From: Methanosarcinales archaeon
Lineage (GTDB): Archaea; Halobacteriota; Methanosarcinia; Methanosarcinales; Methanocomedenaceae
Length of the DNA stretch: 5,511 bases
Reading direction: 5' to 3'
Assembly: GCA_013330355.1 (NCBI GenBank)
Contig: DUIM01000159.1
Span: 1 to 5,511 of the forward strand
Shown here: one piece after another, positions 5,474 through 5,511 of the stretch
Position numbering within the stretch: position 1 is the stretch's first letter
How the letters are laid out: each line of letters begins with the position of its first letter
Program-made: the position numbers and the translations under genes
The notes under the pieces: generated by a model
The model's database searches: none
What the model saw: the letters and a program-made list of their open reading frames with translations, nothing else
What the model was told of the DNA's origin: nothing

Positions 5474-5511
5474 ATGGTACAAACAATGGTAAATCTGACA
5501 GAGTATGAGAA
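5474..5511 (+). CDS. Start of a small DUF2683-like protein (5' end only)
   Basis: Twelve complete codons reach the window edge: MVQTMVNLTEYE. The opening M-V-Q-x-M-V-N-L resembles small archaeal proteins of the DUF2683 type that I recall from Methanosarcinales (roughly 40-75 residues, often continuing with a V-L-N-I-V-K-A-K helix and proposed as antitoxin or ribbon-helix-helix-like DNA binders). That recollection rests on very few residues. The start is supported by GTGAT at 5465-5469, four bases upstream, and by the promoter-like AT-rich dyad before it. The competing ATG at 5461 opens a frame that stops after 15 codons. If it is a DNA-binding antitoxin, the upstream dyad could be its own operator; this is inference. 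Confidence 0.45.
   Translation, partial: MVQTMVNLTEYE

Noticed and set aside
5461..5508. ATG at 5461 as start of the last gene
   Set aside because: The frame stops after 15 codons with low-complexity N/G/S residues, whereas ATG at 5474 has a better-placed GTGAT site and a family-like N-terminus.

Overview
This looks like an archaeal chromosome segment, most likely from the Methanosarcinales or a related methanogen/ANME lineage. The evidence is the Shine-Dalgarno-like GGTG/GAGGT sites, TATA-rich intergenic DNA, a dihydroorotase of the kind I recall from Methanosarcina, a partial gene resembling methanogenesis marker protein 4 (a phosphotransacetylase-like family), and the start of a small DUF2683-like protein. 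The lineage is an inference; no rRNA or marker gene fixes it.

Layout. Minus strand, 1-1579: pyrC (dihydroorotase), followed after 18 bases by the first 53 codons of the phosphotransacetylase-like gene, which runs off the left edge. The 217-base divergent region 1580-1796 is AT-rich. It holds three tandem 13-bp units (the third imperfect), an inverted copy of their core near pyrC, and two inverted repeats nearer the plus-strand operon. Plus strand, 1797-5130: four tightly packed genes, namely a PhoU protein, a PiT-type phosphate permease, a DUF47/PhoU_div protein, and a PflX-like (COG1313) radical SAM protein. Spacings are 9 bases, a 1-base overlap and a 4-base ATGA overlap, so the genes are probably co-transcribed and translationally coupled. 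The 343 bases from 5131 to 5473 have no convincing gene; they hold a T-rich possible terminator, a strongly pyrimidine-skewed block, two very short doubtful minus-strand reading frames, and nested inverted repeats just before a small gene that begins at 5474 and is cut by the right edge.

How it works together. The core is a phosphate-uptake module: PiT imports phosphate (as metal phosphate with H+ or Na+ in the family), and two helical metal-binding proteins of different PhoU families flank it, presumably to control the permease or signal phosphate status. The radical SAM enzyme has no known substrate and no glycyl-radical partner is visible; its coupling to the phosphate genes is the least expected link. 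pyrC belongs to de novo pyrimidine synthesis and has no obvious functional tie to the operon beyond sharing the divergent control region. I did not find a clearly new defence or mobile system; the best leads are regulatory repeats, non-standard active-site or metal-site residues in two proteins, and the unusual operon composition.
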